From Streptomyces sp. NBC_00234 (GTDB lineage Bacteria; Actinomycetota; Actinomycetes; Streptomycetales; Streptomycetaceae), in NCBI RefSeq assembly GCF_036195325.1, contig NZ_CP108101.1, forward strand, positions 2,666,001 through 2,730,000: a stretch of DNA of 64,000 nt, written 5' to 3'. This document shows, one piece after another, positions 19,071 through 27,702 of the stretch. Positions within the stretch are counted from its first letter, which is position 1. The number at the start of each line of letters is the position of its first letter. The translations under genes and the position numbers were made by a program. The notes under the pieces are model-generated. The model had not been told where the DNA came from and searched no databases. It saw nothing but the letters and a program-made list of their open reading frames with translations.

Positions 19071-19135
19071 CGGCCGCGCCCGGCGCCTTCCCGTTCCGCT
19101 CGATGGACAGCGGTGGAAGGAGCCGGGCGCGGCCG
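19071..19135. terminator. Hairpin after the CDP-alditol phosphotransferase gene
   Basis: CGGCCGCGCCCGGC and GCCGGGCGCGGCCG form a 14-pair stem around a further CCTTCC/GGAAGG pair. It sits directly downstream of the leftward gene ending at 19148. Confidence 0.7.
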
Positions 19136-19147
19136 GTCGGGACGGGG

Positions 19148-21913
19148 TCAGTCGTTGTTGACCGTCAGCATCCGGTCGACGACCCGCGCTGCGGCGAGGC
19201 CGTCGGAGGGCTCGCAGAAGTCCACCCTGAACTGGGCGTACTTCTCCTTGTACTCCTCGGTCACGCTCTCGATGTTGCGGATGGCGTCGACGAGTTCGGC
19301 GGACGTCTTGATCAGCGGTCCCGGGGCGCGCGACGTGAAGTCGAAGTAGAAGCCGCGCAGGGTGTCCCGGTAGTGCTCCAGGTCGTACGTGAAGAACAGC
19401 ATCGGACGGCCGGAGTGCGCGAAGTCGAACAGCACCGAGGAGTAGTCCGTGATCAGCACGTCGGCGATCAGGTAGAGGTCGGCGATGTCCGGGTAGTACG
19501 TGACGTCCCAGACGAAGCCCTGACCCGCGCCGGGGATGCTGTCGAGGACCTTGTGGTGCTTGCGGTAGAGCAGCACGTGGTCGTCCCCGAGCTGCTCCTG
19601 GGCGGCGGTGACGTCGATCTGGTTGTCGAGCTTGAAGCGCCGGCCGCCGTACCGCTGGTCGTCGCGCCAGGTTGGCGCGTACAGGACGACCTTCTTGCCC
19701 GCGGGGATGCCGAGCTTCTCCCGTACGGCCGCCGCGCGCTTCACCCGGTCCGGGGCGTGGAAGACGTCGTTGCGCGGGTAGCCGGCCTCCAGGACCTCGC
19801 ACTGGAGGCGGAAGGAGTTGGTCATGATCGGCGTCGTGAAGGCGTTCGGCGTGATGAAGAGGCTGTACTGACGCGAACGCTGCGGCAGGCTGGAGATGTA
19901 GGCGAGGTTGGCCTGCGGGGTGCCGAGCAGGTCGGCACCGATGCGCTTGAGGGGCGTGCCGTGCCAGGTCTGGACGACGACCTGGCCCTCACGGCGGACG
20001 AACCACTCGCGGATGCCGCCGTTGGTGACGATGTACCGGCTGCGCGCCAGCGCCTCGTACCACTCCTTGCTGCCCCACAGCACGCCGCGGACACCCGGCG
20101 GCAGGACGACCTGCTCGTCGTGGACCATCGCGATGTGCTCGACCTCGGTGCCGCGGCGTACGAGCTCCTCGTAGACGGCGCGGGGCGAGTCGGAGAACTG
20201 CTTGCCGCCGAAGCTGTTGTAGAGCACGGCTTCGCGCAGCGGCAGCTTGCGCTGCTCGGGGGTGTAGACGTCGCGCATGAGCCGCTGGCGGTACGCGCCG
20301 CGGAGCTCGGGCTCCAGGACCGGTCCGGACTCCAGGAAGATCCGGTCGTAGTCCAGCCGCTCCAGGGTGTACGTCCGGCGGGCGCCGTCGTGGGCCGAGG
20401 GCAGCGTGGAGACCAGGTCGGGCCGGATCGTCACGGGGATGTCGTGGCGGTGGTTCCACTCGTCGCGGGCGCGCAGGAACGGGAGCCAGCGGCCGGACCG
20501 GAGCGGGAGCGTGCCGTCGTACGCGGGCATGGAGTCGGGGGTGAGGCGGGCGGTGAAGCGCCCGTTCTCGAACTCGGCCGGCAGCGGCTTGTCCTCGTTG
20601 CGGCCGCTGTGGCGCAGGACGAACTTCATCTTCTCGGCCGGACCCGTGTACGTACCGGAGAGCAGCAGTTCGCCGTTCTCCGACCATTCGGTCCGGTCGA
20701 CGACGGGCTGGGTGGAGCGGAGCTGCGGGGTGAAGTTGCCCGCGCCGTCGGTGACCACGGCGAATTCGAGGGTGCCGTGCAGCTGCTGCACGCCGGTGCG
20801 CAGGCCGTGGCCGATGGTGGCGCGGCGGGTCGTGCCGTCGGCGAACACGATCAGCGCGCGGTACTTCCTGGCCTTGCCCGGGACGACGCCCTCGACGGGC
20901 AGGTCTCCGAAGGGCAGACGCGCGGTGTACCGGTTCCAGCCGTCGGCGCCGGGGCTGCCCGCCTCCATCGGGAGGTCGGCCGTGAACCCGCTGCCCTCGT
21001 GGTCGATGCGCAGCGCCGTCGGCGTCTTGCCCGCGCTCGCCGTCCCGCGCGAGCGGAACGTCACGGTGAGGCCGTTGTCGTCCATCTCCTGGGACTCGGC
21101 CTCGGCCGGCACGACGTCCACGGAGAGCTTCAGGCGGTTGCGGTCGTACCCGGCGACGAGCCGTACGCCGTCGTCCAGCACGTGCACCTGGGAGTGCCCC
21201 GCGGCGCCGCTGTTGCTCTTGAGGATGCTGCCGACGGACATGCCGCCGGGGCGCGGGATGCCGATGCCGAGACGCCACGTGCCCGCCTGCCACTGCCCGC
21301 GGGACCGCAGGCGCGAGGGGTCGATGGCGATCTCGAAGCCCGACCAGTCGTAGCAGTGCAGGGCGCCCTTGGCCTCTGCCGTCGCCCTGGGCTCCAGGAC
21401 GGTGCGCAGACGCAGCGGGATGGTGCTCTTGCTGCCCTGTCGCCGCAGGACGGCTACGCGCAGAGAGCGCTTGCCGGTGGCCGACGGGACGTTGGGGATG
21501 TAGGCGTAGCCGCGGACGACCAGTCGCCCGTCCTGCCACGCCAGGTCGGTCAGCTTGCCGCGTACGGGGAGCTCGCTGCGGGTGAAGTTGCGCACCGTGG
21601 GGGGCAGGGAGGAGCTCTCGACGCCGGGCAGCTCGATGCGGGCCCGCCGCAGGCCCTTGACCGCGAAGACGCCCGGGTTCTCACGCTCGTAGTGCAGGAC
21701 GTCGACGAGCTCGTCCCCACGCCCGTTGGCCGCCAGATGCCACTTGACCCGCGCCATCGGGGAGAACTGCCGGACCAGCTTGGGTGCCGCCTGCGCCAGG
21801 AAGTCCTTGGCGGCCGTATGGAAGGCGGACCGCTCCTCGGCCGGTGTCTCGGGGAAGTACTTCATGAGACGGCTGAGTTCTTCGGGGATGGTTTCGACAG
21901 GTCGGGACGCCAC
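19148..21913 (-). CDS. CDP-glycerol/ribitol phosphotransferase family wall-polymer protein
   Basis: A 921-residue protein. The last 400 residues are a TagB/TagF/TarL-type alditol-phosphate transferase: VQTWHGTPLKRIG, ITPNAFTTPIM, LYAPTWRDD and ITDYSSVLFDF are the conserved blocks. Such enzymes add glycerol- or ribitol-phosphate units from the CDP-activated form to a lipid-linked teichoic acid at the inner membrane face. The first 480 residues are a large beta-rich region without a clear GT2 motif. In many Streptomyces homologues I recall, a GT2 domain is fused at the N-terminus; here a separate glycosyltransferase gene lies 140 bp upstream. Acceptor and polymer are not determinable. Confidence 0.85.
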   Translation of the reverse strand: MASRPVETIPEELSRLMKYFPETPAEERSAFHTAAKDFLAQAAPKLVRQFSPMARVKWHLAANGRGDELVDVLHYERENPGVFAVKGLRRARIELPGVESSSLPPTVRNFTRSELPVRGKLTDLAWQDGRLVVRGYAYIPNVPSATGKRSLRVAVLRRQGSKSTIPLRLRTVLEPRATAEAKGALHCYDWSGFEIAIDPSRLRSRGQWQAGTWRLGIGIPRPGGMSVGSILKSNSGAAGHSQVHVLDDGVRLVAGYDRNRLKLSVDVVPAEAESQEMDDNGLTVTFRSRGTASAGKTPTALRIDHEGSGFTADLPMEAGSPGADGWNRYTARLPFGDLPVEGVVPGKARKYRALIVFADGTTRRATIGHGLRTGVQQLHGTLEFAVVTDGAGNFTPQLRSTQPVVDRTEWSENGELLLSGTYTGPAEKMKFVLRHSGRNEDKPLPAEFENGRFTARLTPDSMPAYDGTLPLRSGRWLPFLRARDEWNHRHDIPVTIRPDLVSTLPSAHDGARRTYTLERLDYDRIFLESGPVLEPELRGAYRQRLMRDVYTPEQRKLPLREAVLYNSFGGKQFSDSPRAVYEELVRRGTEVEHIAMVHDEQVVLPPGVRGVLWGSKEWYEALARSRYIVTNGGIREWFVRREGQVVVQTWHGTPLKRIGADLLGTPQANLAYISSLPQRSRQYSLFITPNAFTTPIMTNSFRLQCEVLEAGYPRNDVFHAPDRVKRAAAVREKLGIPAGKKVVLYAPTWRDDQRYGGRRFKLDNQIDVTAAQEQLGDDHVLLYRKHHKVLDSIPGAGQGFVWDVTYYPDIADLYLIADVLITDYSSVLFDFAHSGRPMLFFTYDLEHYRDTLRGFYFDFTSRAPGPLIKTSAELVDAIRNIESVTEEYKEKYAQFRVDFCEPSDGLAAARVVDRMLTVNND

Positions 21914-22053
21914 GGCGAGAGGGCCTTTCCGGGGGGACTTTCAGACGTGAACCCCAGGAAGACGGGGCGTGAATGAGACTCTCACCAAGGTCTCATGGTT
22001 GCCCCACAGCCCGGAGTGACGCCCGTCACAATTCCCTTCGTACGGCGGGTGTT

Positions 22054-23364
22054 TCACCGCACTTCAGTCCGATTACGGGCCTCTGTCCGAGCCCTGTGTT
22101 CGCGCAGCGCGTGACGCGTCCGGAGTACCGTCCGGCGGATCCTGCGCACCACCCTGCGGACGAGGGAGACATAGGGCCTGCGCTCCGGAGCCTCGACCCG
22201 CCGGTCGCCGATCCATTCGGTGACCGTCACCTCGTACGCCGCGTCGGGCAGCCCCGAACCGTCCCTGAAGTGCGGATACGCAAGGTACAACCGGGTCGGG
22301 CGGCCCCCGCGGACGAGCGCCGGCTCGGCCTTGGCCTTCATGAACCGCACGATGTCGAGGAGCAGATCGAGCCTGCCCCTGGCCACACAGACCAGCCGGA
22401 GCCGCTCGTTCGCCTTCAGTCCGCGAGCCAGTCCGGGCGTCCAGTACGCCGCCAGCAGGGGCGCCGCCAGCGCCATCTTCCGCTCGCGCACCGCCTCCGA
22501 CTGCTTCAGCAGATTGGGTCCGAATTGTGGCAGCAATGTGATGACGAACGGCCGGACCATCAGGGAGTCCCGCCTCGGCCCCGGGGGTACGTGGGTGGCG
22601 ATGAGCCGCATCAGCGCCCGAGCCGAATCGAACCGCAGTACGTAACTGCCGCTCTTGGTCACATGCTTTCCGTCGTCCCGGCCCACGAGGTAGTAGCAGG
22701 TGTAGTCCGCCACGACGGAGACGCCGTTGCCCCGCAGGTACGCCTCCATCGTGAAGAGCGCGTCCTCGCCGGTCCTGAGCTTCTCGTCGAAGCGCATCCC
22801 GAGCCGCTGGAGAAGCGAGCGCCGGAAGAGCTTCTGGGCGCTCAGGGTGAACTTGACGTTGGAGGCGTACAGGTCGGCCCGCTCGACGGTCTCCTTCCAC
22901 ATCGACTTCGCCGCGCCGCGGTTGACGCCGACGACCTTGCCGAGGACGACGTCCGTACCGGCGCGGTCGCCCATCGCGACCATCCGCTCCAGTGCTTCCG
23001 GTCCGAAGTAGTCGTCGGCGTCGAGGAAGAAGACGTACCGCCCCCGCGCCAGCCCCAGGCCGACGTTGCGCGGCCCGCTGGGGCCGCCCGAGTTGGCCTG
23101 GTGGACGACCCGCACGGGGATCGCGCTGCGGGCGGCGAAGGCGTCCAGGTACTCCCCCGTGCCGTCCGTGGAGCCGTCGTCGACGGCGACGATCTCCATG
23201 CGTGCGGCCGGGAGCGTCTGTTCCTCCACGGACTCCAGGCAGCGGATCAGATACGGCATGGCCTGGTAGGCCCCGATGACGACGCTGACATCGGGTGCGT
23301 CGGCCTCCGATCCGCCGCCCTCCATCGACACCCCGGTTTGACCCATCTCATCAATTCTCATCAC
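22054..23364 (-). CDS. GT2 glycosyltransferase resembling TarS/TarP teichoic-acid glycosyltransferases
   Basis: A 436-residue protein. The GT-A nucleotide-sugar core reads VSVVIGAYQAMPYLIRCLES, EIVAVDDGSTDGT, NSGGPSGPRNVGL and FFLDADDYFGPEAL, with the DxD in FLDADD. The NSGGP-G-PRN block and the following V-G-V-N-R-G segment resemble TarS-type enzymes that decorate ribitol teichoic acid with N-acetylglucosamine. Start codon is uncertain: GTG 23364, ATG 23346 and a later GTG/ATG pair are all in frame without a decisive ribosome binding site. It sits between two CDP-alditol phosphotransferase genes. Confidence 0.82.
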   Translation of the reverse strand: MMRIDEMGQTGVSMEGGGSEADAPDVSVVIGAYQAMPYLIRCLESVEEQTLPAARMEIVAVDDGSTDGTGEYLDAFAARSAIPVRVVHQANSGGPSGPRNVGLGLARGRYVFFLDADDYFGPEALERMVAMGDRAGTDVVLGKVVGVNRGAAKSMWKETVERADLYASNVKFTLSAQKLFRRSLLQRLGMRFDEKLRTGEDALFTMEAYLRGNGVSVVADYTCYYLVGRDDGKHVTKSGSYVLRFDSARALMRLIATHVPPGPRRDSLMVRPFVITLLPQFGPNLLKQSEAVRERKMALAAPLLAAYWTPGLARGLKANERLRLVCVARGRLDLLLDIVRFMKAKAEPALVRGGRPTRLYLAYPHFRDGSGLPDAAYEVTVTEWIGDRRVEAPERRPYVSLVRRVVRRIRRTVLRTRHALREHRARTEARNRTEVR

Positions 23365-23415
23365 AAATGAGACAGAATGCCGATCGAATCTGTCTTTTGT
23401 GTATCAACACGCCGA

Positions 23416-23456
23416 ACGGCCCGTATGTCCCTCTCCTGGAGAGACGTACGGGCCGT
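23416..23456. terminator. Hairpin between the polymerase gene and the GT2 gene
   Basis: ACGGCCCGTA and TACGGGCCGT pair perfectly over 10 bp, with a second CTCTCC/GGAGAG pair inside. It lies in the 138-bp gap downstream of the gene ending at 23503; no T run follows on either strand. Confidence 0.6.
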
Positions 23457-23502
23457 CGGACGGGTCGCCCGCCGCCGCAGCGGCCGGATCACTCGGGGGC
23501 GG

Positions 23503-25668
23503 TCAGCGGACCGCCGAGGGGCCGGTGCCGATCTCGGCGTCCGCGTCGGCCGCGGCCACGGCGTCGGCGACGATCTGCTCCTGGCCGTCCCCCGCACCGC
23601 TGGACTCGTCCTCCAGATCGGGCGACGCCACGCTCTGCTCCCCGATCCGCTGGCGGACGCCGGCGTTGCGCGCCTCGGCCTTGGCGGCGAGTGCGTGCAC
23701 CGCGGCGTTGAACTGCTCCAGGGAGGTCGGCTCGTCCGGACCGAGCAGGTAGCTCTTCAGCTCGTGCCGGGCGTTCGCCAGCGGGTCGGCCGCGCTGTCG
23801 GCGACCGCGTCCAGCAGCTCGCCGATCTCCTCGGCGCTGTTGGAGAGGATGACCGCGGCCCGTACGGCGGTGTTCTGCCGCTTGAACTCCTCGGCACCCA
23901 GCTCCGCCGAGTCGGTGACCGCGTACGGCTTGCCGCTCGCGATGAAGTCGGACACCACGCTGGAGATGTCCGAGACCATCGCGTCGGACTCGTTGAAGCA
24001 GTCGTACAGCTTGGGCTGCGAGCCCGTCACCGTCTTGTGCTCCCACCAGCCGAAGGAGCGCCAGTAGGCGTCGTTCCACTCGGCCCGCAGGGCCTCGGCC
24101 CGGTCCTGGCGCGCCGGGTCGGCGAGCGAGACGCGCGACTCCTCGGCGTCGTCACCACCGGAGCGGCCGGACTTCCCCAGCTCGGCGAGCGCCGCCTCGA
24201 TCCGGGTGAGCTCGGCCTTCGCCGCGTTCTGCCCGGCGGCAGCCGCGGCGGCCTGCTCGGCCCAGCGCGGCTCTGCGGCACGCTCTGCGGCTGCCTTGGT
24301 CAGCAGGTTCTGGATCCGCGCGTGGACGGCCTTGGCCTTGGCGCTGCGGATACCGGTGAAGGGGTGCGGCTTGTAGATGACCCGTACCGGCTTCTCGGCG
24401 TTCAGCAGGCGGCGCACGATGTTCTCGCCGGCCAGCAGCAGGGAGGTGTTGCCGGGGTTGTCGTCCCAGCCCTCCCAGGTGGGGGCGTAGAGCACGGTCG
24501 GGATGGGGTTCTTCGCGGTGCCGGTCCAGGTCTTGATCGGCGCGAGCTGCGGCCGTCCGACCTCGACGATGTCCTCGTCACGGATGCCGACGTCGGCCAG
24601 CGCGTAGCGGTCGCGGCCCGCGCGGCCCGCCGTCCACACCTCGTCGTACACCTTGGAGTACGGGTTGACGCTGGCGAGCTTGTCGCTGTCGCCGTGGCCG
24701 ATGAAGACGTGCTTCATCGTCGGGACGCGCAGCATGTGGATGTTCTTGCCGACGTTGGCGGGGTAGAGGCAGACCCGGACGCTGGAGAGGTCCAGGTTCA
24801 TCAGGTGCGTACCCGCCGGAACGCAGAGCACCGGCACGGAGGTCTCGGCGAGCTGGGGCACGAGACCGCGCTCCCGCATGATGATCAGCGGCCGGCCGTC
24901 GGTCTTCGCCATGGTGTCGAGCCACATGTTGCCCTGGTACGCCGACTCGTTGGAGCCGGAGAAGTAGAGCACGACCGTCGGCTGGTACTCGCGCAGCCAG
25001 CTGTCCACGGCCTTGAGCACGGCGGGCGCCGGGGGGACGAGTCGGCCGCGGCGCAGATACGGGACCAGCGCCGCGGTGAAACCGAGCGCCAGCAGCAGGG
25101 TGAGCGCGGCGCCGGCGTAGCCGATGGCGTCCACCCCGGTCTCGGCGGCGATCAGGATGCCGACCACCGCGGGGATGTCGAGGTGGAGCATCTTCTCGGC
25201 CGACCGGTGCAGCAGCGCGCGCGGCGGTGCGTCGGGAATGCGCACGGCGTTCAGGTCGACGTTGCGGGTGACGACCGGCATGGTGCGGCGCATCCGGACC
25301 AGGGTCGTCATGGCGCCGTGCGGGGCCTGAAGACTGTAGAAGAGCAGGAAACAGGCGACCGCCGTGTAGAAGAGCGGTTCCGACGCGAGGTCCAGCCGGG
25401 CCAGCAGCAGGATGACCATCAGCTGGCGGAGCAGGAAGCGGATGGACAGTCCCGCCCGCACCTTGCCGAGCCGGTTGATCAGATAACTGCCGCGCTGGTG
25501 CAGATACCAGTCCGCGACATACGTGACAGCCGTGGCCGCCGCGAAGAACCAGATGTTGGGCACAAGCGCGGCCAGCATGATGAGGGGATATCCCAGCAGC
25601 ATCAATGCGGCCGCCGCCAGTTCTGACCGGCTGCCCACGCGGGCCAGGCGAATGGCTGTCGAAATCAC
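23503..25668 (-). CDS. Polytopic membrane protein with CDP-alditol phosphotransferase-like domain
   Basis: GTG 25668 has GGAGCAGG 6-7 nt upstream, so I prefer it to the in-frame ATG at 25740 (721 residues). The first 230 residues carry about six hydrophobic spans. The cytoplasmic half has the TagB/TagF-like blocks TMKHVFIGHGDSDKLASVN, VGRPQLAPI, VLYAPTWEGW, VIYKPHPFTGI and MVSDISSVVSDFIASGKPYAV. A charged coiled-coil-like insertion (AERAAEPRWAEQAAAAAAG) interrupts the domain between the K-P-H-P and D-I-S-S-V blocks. The C-terminus is acidic and Gly/Ala-rich. Likely a membrane-bound alditol-phosphate transferase of wall-polymer synthesis; the substrate is inferred. Confidence 0.78.
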   Translation of the reverse strand: MISTAIRLARVGSRSELAAAALMLLGYPLIMLAALVPNIWFFAAATAVTYVADWYLHQRGSYLINRLGKVRAGLSIRFLLRQLMVILLLARLDLASEPLFYTAVACFLLFYSLQAPHGAMTTLVRMRRTMPVVTRNVDLNAVRIPDAPPRALLHRSAEKMLHLDIPAVVGILIAAETGVDAIGYAGAALTLLLALGFTAALVPYLRRGRLVPPAPAVLKAVDSWLREYQPTVVLYFSGSNESAYQGNMWLDTMAKTDGRPLIIMRERGLVPQLAETSVPVLCVPAGTHLMNLDLSSVRVCLYPANVGKNIHMLRVPTMKHVFIGHGDSDKLASVNPYSKVYDEVWTAGRAGRDRYALADVGIRDEDIVEVGRPQLAPIKTWTGTAKNPIPTVLYAPTWEGWDDNPGNTSLLLAGENIVRRLLNAEKPVRVIYKPHPFTGIRSAKAKAVHARIQNLLTKAAAERAAEPRWAEQAAAAAAGQNAAKAELTRIEAALAELGKSGRSGGDDAEESRVSLADPARQDRAEALRAEWNDAYWRSFGWWEHKTVTGSQPKLYDCFNESDAMVSDISSVVSDFIASGKPYAVTDSAELGAEEFKRQNTAVRAAVILSNSAEEIGELLDAVADSAADPLANARHELKSYLLGPDEPTSLEQFNAAVHALAAKAEARNAGVRQRIGEQSVASPDLEDESSGAGDGQEQIVADAVAAADADAEIGTGPSAVR

Positions 25669-25739
25669 GAAGAACCTGCTCCAGGGGGTGCCGGTTTGAT
25701 TCACGTATTGAGGGAAATGTGAAGGTGCGGCTTCACGCA

Positions 25740-25782
25740 TTCGGGCCTTTGTGTTCGCGGAATGCGATCACAAAGGCCCGAA
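25740..25782. terminator. Hairpin downstream of the cytidylyltransferase-reductase gene
   Basis: TTCGGGCCTTTGTG pairs with CACAAAGGCCCGAA over 14 bp. It lies within the 136-bp spacing between the stop at 25805 and the next start at 25668, so it may attenuate readthrough. Confidence 0.6.
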
Positions 25783-25804
25783 AAAGAACATTTGCCGAGA
25801 ATTA

Positions 25805-27304
25805 TTACACATCTTCCTGGCGGTCAAGCACGGACGCCAGGGCCTGCTCGAAGCCGGAGGATTCGGAGACGTCGCTGGTCGGATCCTGCTGCCGGACGTC
25901 GATGACGTGACCGGTCATCGCGGACAGCAGCACGTCCAGGGACGTGCGGGCCACGGCCTCGGAGGAGAGCAGCGAGCCCTCGGGCTCCTGGCCGAACGCC
26001 TTGGTACGCATCGGGGTCGCCGTGCGCTCCGGGTTGACGCAGTTCACGCGGATGCCTTCGCCCGCCCACTCGTCGGCGAGCGCCTGGGTGAGGTTCACCA
26101 TGGCGGCCTTGGTGGAGGAGTACAGGCTGTACTCGGCGCGACCGCGCGTGTAGCTGCTGGAGGTGTAGAGCAGCAGCTGACCCTTGGTCTCCGCCAGGTA
26201 CTTGTACGAGGCACGGGCGATCTGGACCGGCGCCAGGTAGTTGACGTTCAGCGCTTCCTGGATCGTCGTGTTGTCCGTCTCCGCCAGCTTGCCGATGCGC
26301 AGCACGCCCGCGGTGTTGATGACGTAGTCGATGCGCCCGGTCTCCGCGTACGCCTTGGACAGCGCGTCGTCGACGTGCTCGGGGTTCTCGACGTGCGTAC
26401 CGGTGGTGGAGCGGCCCAGCGCGTAGACACTCGCGCCGTACTGCTCGGCCAGCGTGGCGATGTCGGCGCCGATGCCGTACGAACCGCCGAAGACCACCAG
26501 CGTCTTACCGGAGAGCAGCTCGCGGTAGGCGGCCTCGTCGGCCTGGCGGGGGGCGGCGGTGGAGGCCAGCTGGAAGAGCTTGTCGGTGATGAAGACGTCG
26601 ACCGGCTGGGTCACCTTCATGTTGTACTCGTCGCCCGCGACCACGTAGATCGGCACGTCGGGGAGGTACCGCAGGACCACCGAACAGTCGTCGGTGGCCT
26701 GGAAGTTGGGGTCGCCCGCCGCGATCTTGTACGCCTTGCGGATCGTCGACAGCTTGAACGCCTGCGGAGTCTGACCGCGGCGCAGCCGGGACCGGTCCGG
26801 GACGTCGGTGATGAACTCGCCGTCCTCCCCGTGGGTGCGGGTCACGATGATCGTGTCCGCGGACGGGATGGCGACGTCGACGGCCTGGTAGCGGTCGAGG
26901 GCGTCGACGCAGTCCTTGATGACGCGCTGTGACAGCAGGGGGCGGACCGCGTCATGGAAGAGGACGTTGCGGTCCTCGCCCTCGGCGAGGCCCTCACCGA
27001 GGGCCGCGATGGCGCGCTCGGTGGTCTCGTTACGGGTGCTGCCACCCTCGATGACCTTGATGACCTTGGTCAGCCCGGCCTTGGCGACGATCTTCTCGAC
27101 GTCGGGCACGAAGCCGGGCGCCATCAGCACGATCACATCGTCGATGCCCTCGGCGTTCTGGAAGATGGTCAGCGTGTGCTCGATGACTGCCTTGCCGGCG
27201 ATCTTCAGCAGCTGCTTGGGGATCGACAGCCCGACGCGCTGACCGGTACCACCGGCGAGCACGACTGCTGTGGTCCGGGGCTTGGCGTGGTGCGACACAG
27301 ACAC
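25805..27304 (-). CDS. Fused IspD/TarI-type cytidylyltransferase and SDR reductase (putative CDP-ribitol synthase)
   Basis: GTG 27304 with AGG 6 nt upstream gives 499 residues. Residues about 12-235 are an IspD/TarI nucleotidyltransferase: VVLAGGTGQRVGLSIPKQLL and VLFHDAVRP. Residues about 250-490 are a short-chain dehydrogenase: LVVFGGSYGIGADIA, VNTAGVL, then the catalytic YSLYSSTKAAM. Haemophilus Bcs1/Acs1 has the same two-domain layout and makes CDP-ribitol from ribulose 5-phosphate and CTP. With the alditol-phosphate transferases next to it, the same role is the best guess, implying a ribitol-phosphate polymer. IspD activity for isoprenoids is the alternative, though the fusion argues against it. 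Confidence 0.82.
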   Translation of the reverse strand: MSVSHHAKPRTTAVVLAGGTGQRVGLSIPKQLLKIAGKAVIEHTLTIFQNAEGIDDVIVLMAPGFVPDVEKIVAKAGLTKVIKVIEGGSTRNETTERAIAALGEGLAEGEDRNVLFHDAVRPLLSQRVIKDCVDALDRYQAVDVAIPSADTIIVTRTHGEDGEFITDVPDRSRLRRGQTPQAFKLSTIRKAYKIAAGDPNFQATDDCSVVLRYLPDVPIYVVAGDEYNMKVTQPVDVFITDKLFQLASTAAPRQADEAAYRELLSGKTLVVFGGSYGIGADIATLAEQYGASVYALGRSTTGTHVENPEHVDDALSKAYAETGRIDYVINTAGVLRIGKLAETDNTTIQEALNVNYLAPVQIARASYKYLAETKGQLLLYTSSSYTRGRAEYSLYSSTKAAMVNLTQALADEWAGEGIRVNCVNPERTATPMRTKAFGQEPEGSLLSSEAVARTSLDVLLSAMTGHVIDVRQQDPTSDVSESSGFEQALASVLDRQEDV

Positions 27305-27702
27305 AGACGACCTACCTTGCGATGACGAGGGAACAGTGTGATGGTCGCACTCTCCGTGACCGTCTCGCAAGGCGGACGTCGGTCGGTGCATGCCCCCCGG
27401 AAACCCGCAGTTCACCGCCTGGCCAGGGAGGTTGGGCTCCCGTGGGGCCTTGCGCGGAGTGACCGACTCCACAGACGTGTTACCCAATCCGCACGCCTGG
27501 GGCGACCAACACCGGCCACCACCAGGCAATTGTGCCGAGCGTGACGGTGAGTGGCCGTTCCGACACGGGGATTTCGGGGGCGGCACGGTGCGCGCGAGGC
27601 CCGCCGTACACCGCTTTCGACGGTGCCGCGACGGGCCTCGCGCACTCGGAGAATCCTTCTGCGCGTGGTGCTCGGAAGCAGTGCTCAGATCGGAAGCAGT
27701 GC
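27305..27702. other. 398-bp gap between obg and the CDP-ribitol synthase-like gene
   Basis: No credible gene. It holds a strong hairpin at 27592-27643 (GCGCGAGGCCCG / CGGGCCTCGCGC, 12 pairs with an inner CACCG/CGGTG pair), the likely terminator of obg, and a tandem 18-bp repeat at 27672-27703 that runs into the obg stop. The promoter of the leftward gene presumably lies in the left half, but no clear box was seen. Confidence 0.7.
27592..27643 (-). terminator. Likely obg terminator
   Basis: Twelve-pair stem with a second inner stem, 60 bp downstream of the obg stop codon; no extended T run. Confidence 0.65.

Noticed and set aside
19103..21976. A 957-codon plus-strand frame opposite the wall-polymer transferase gene
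   Set aside because: Same GC-driven shadow; translation lacks family motifs while the minus strand has all conserved transferase blocks.
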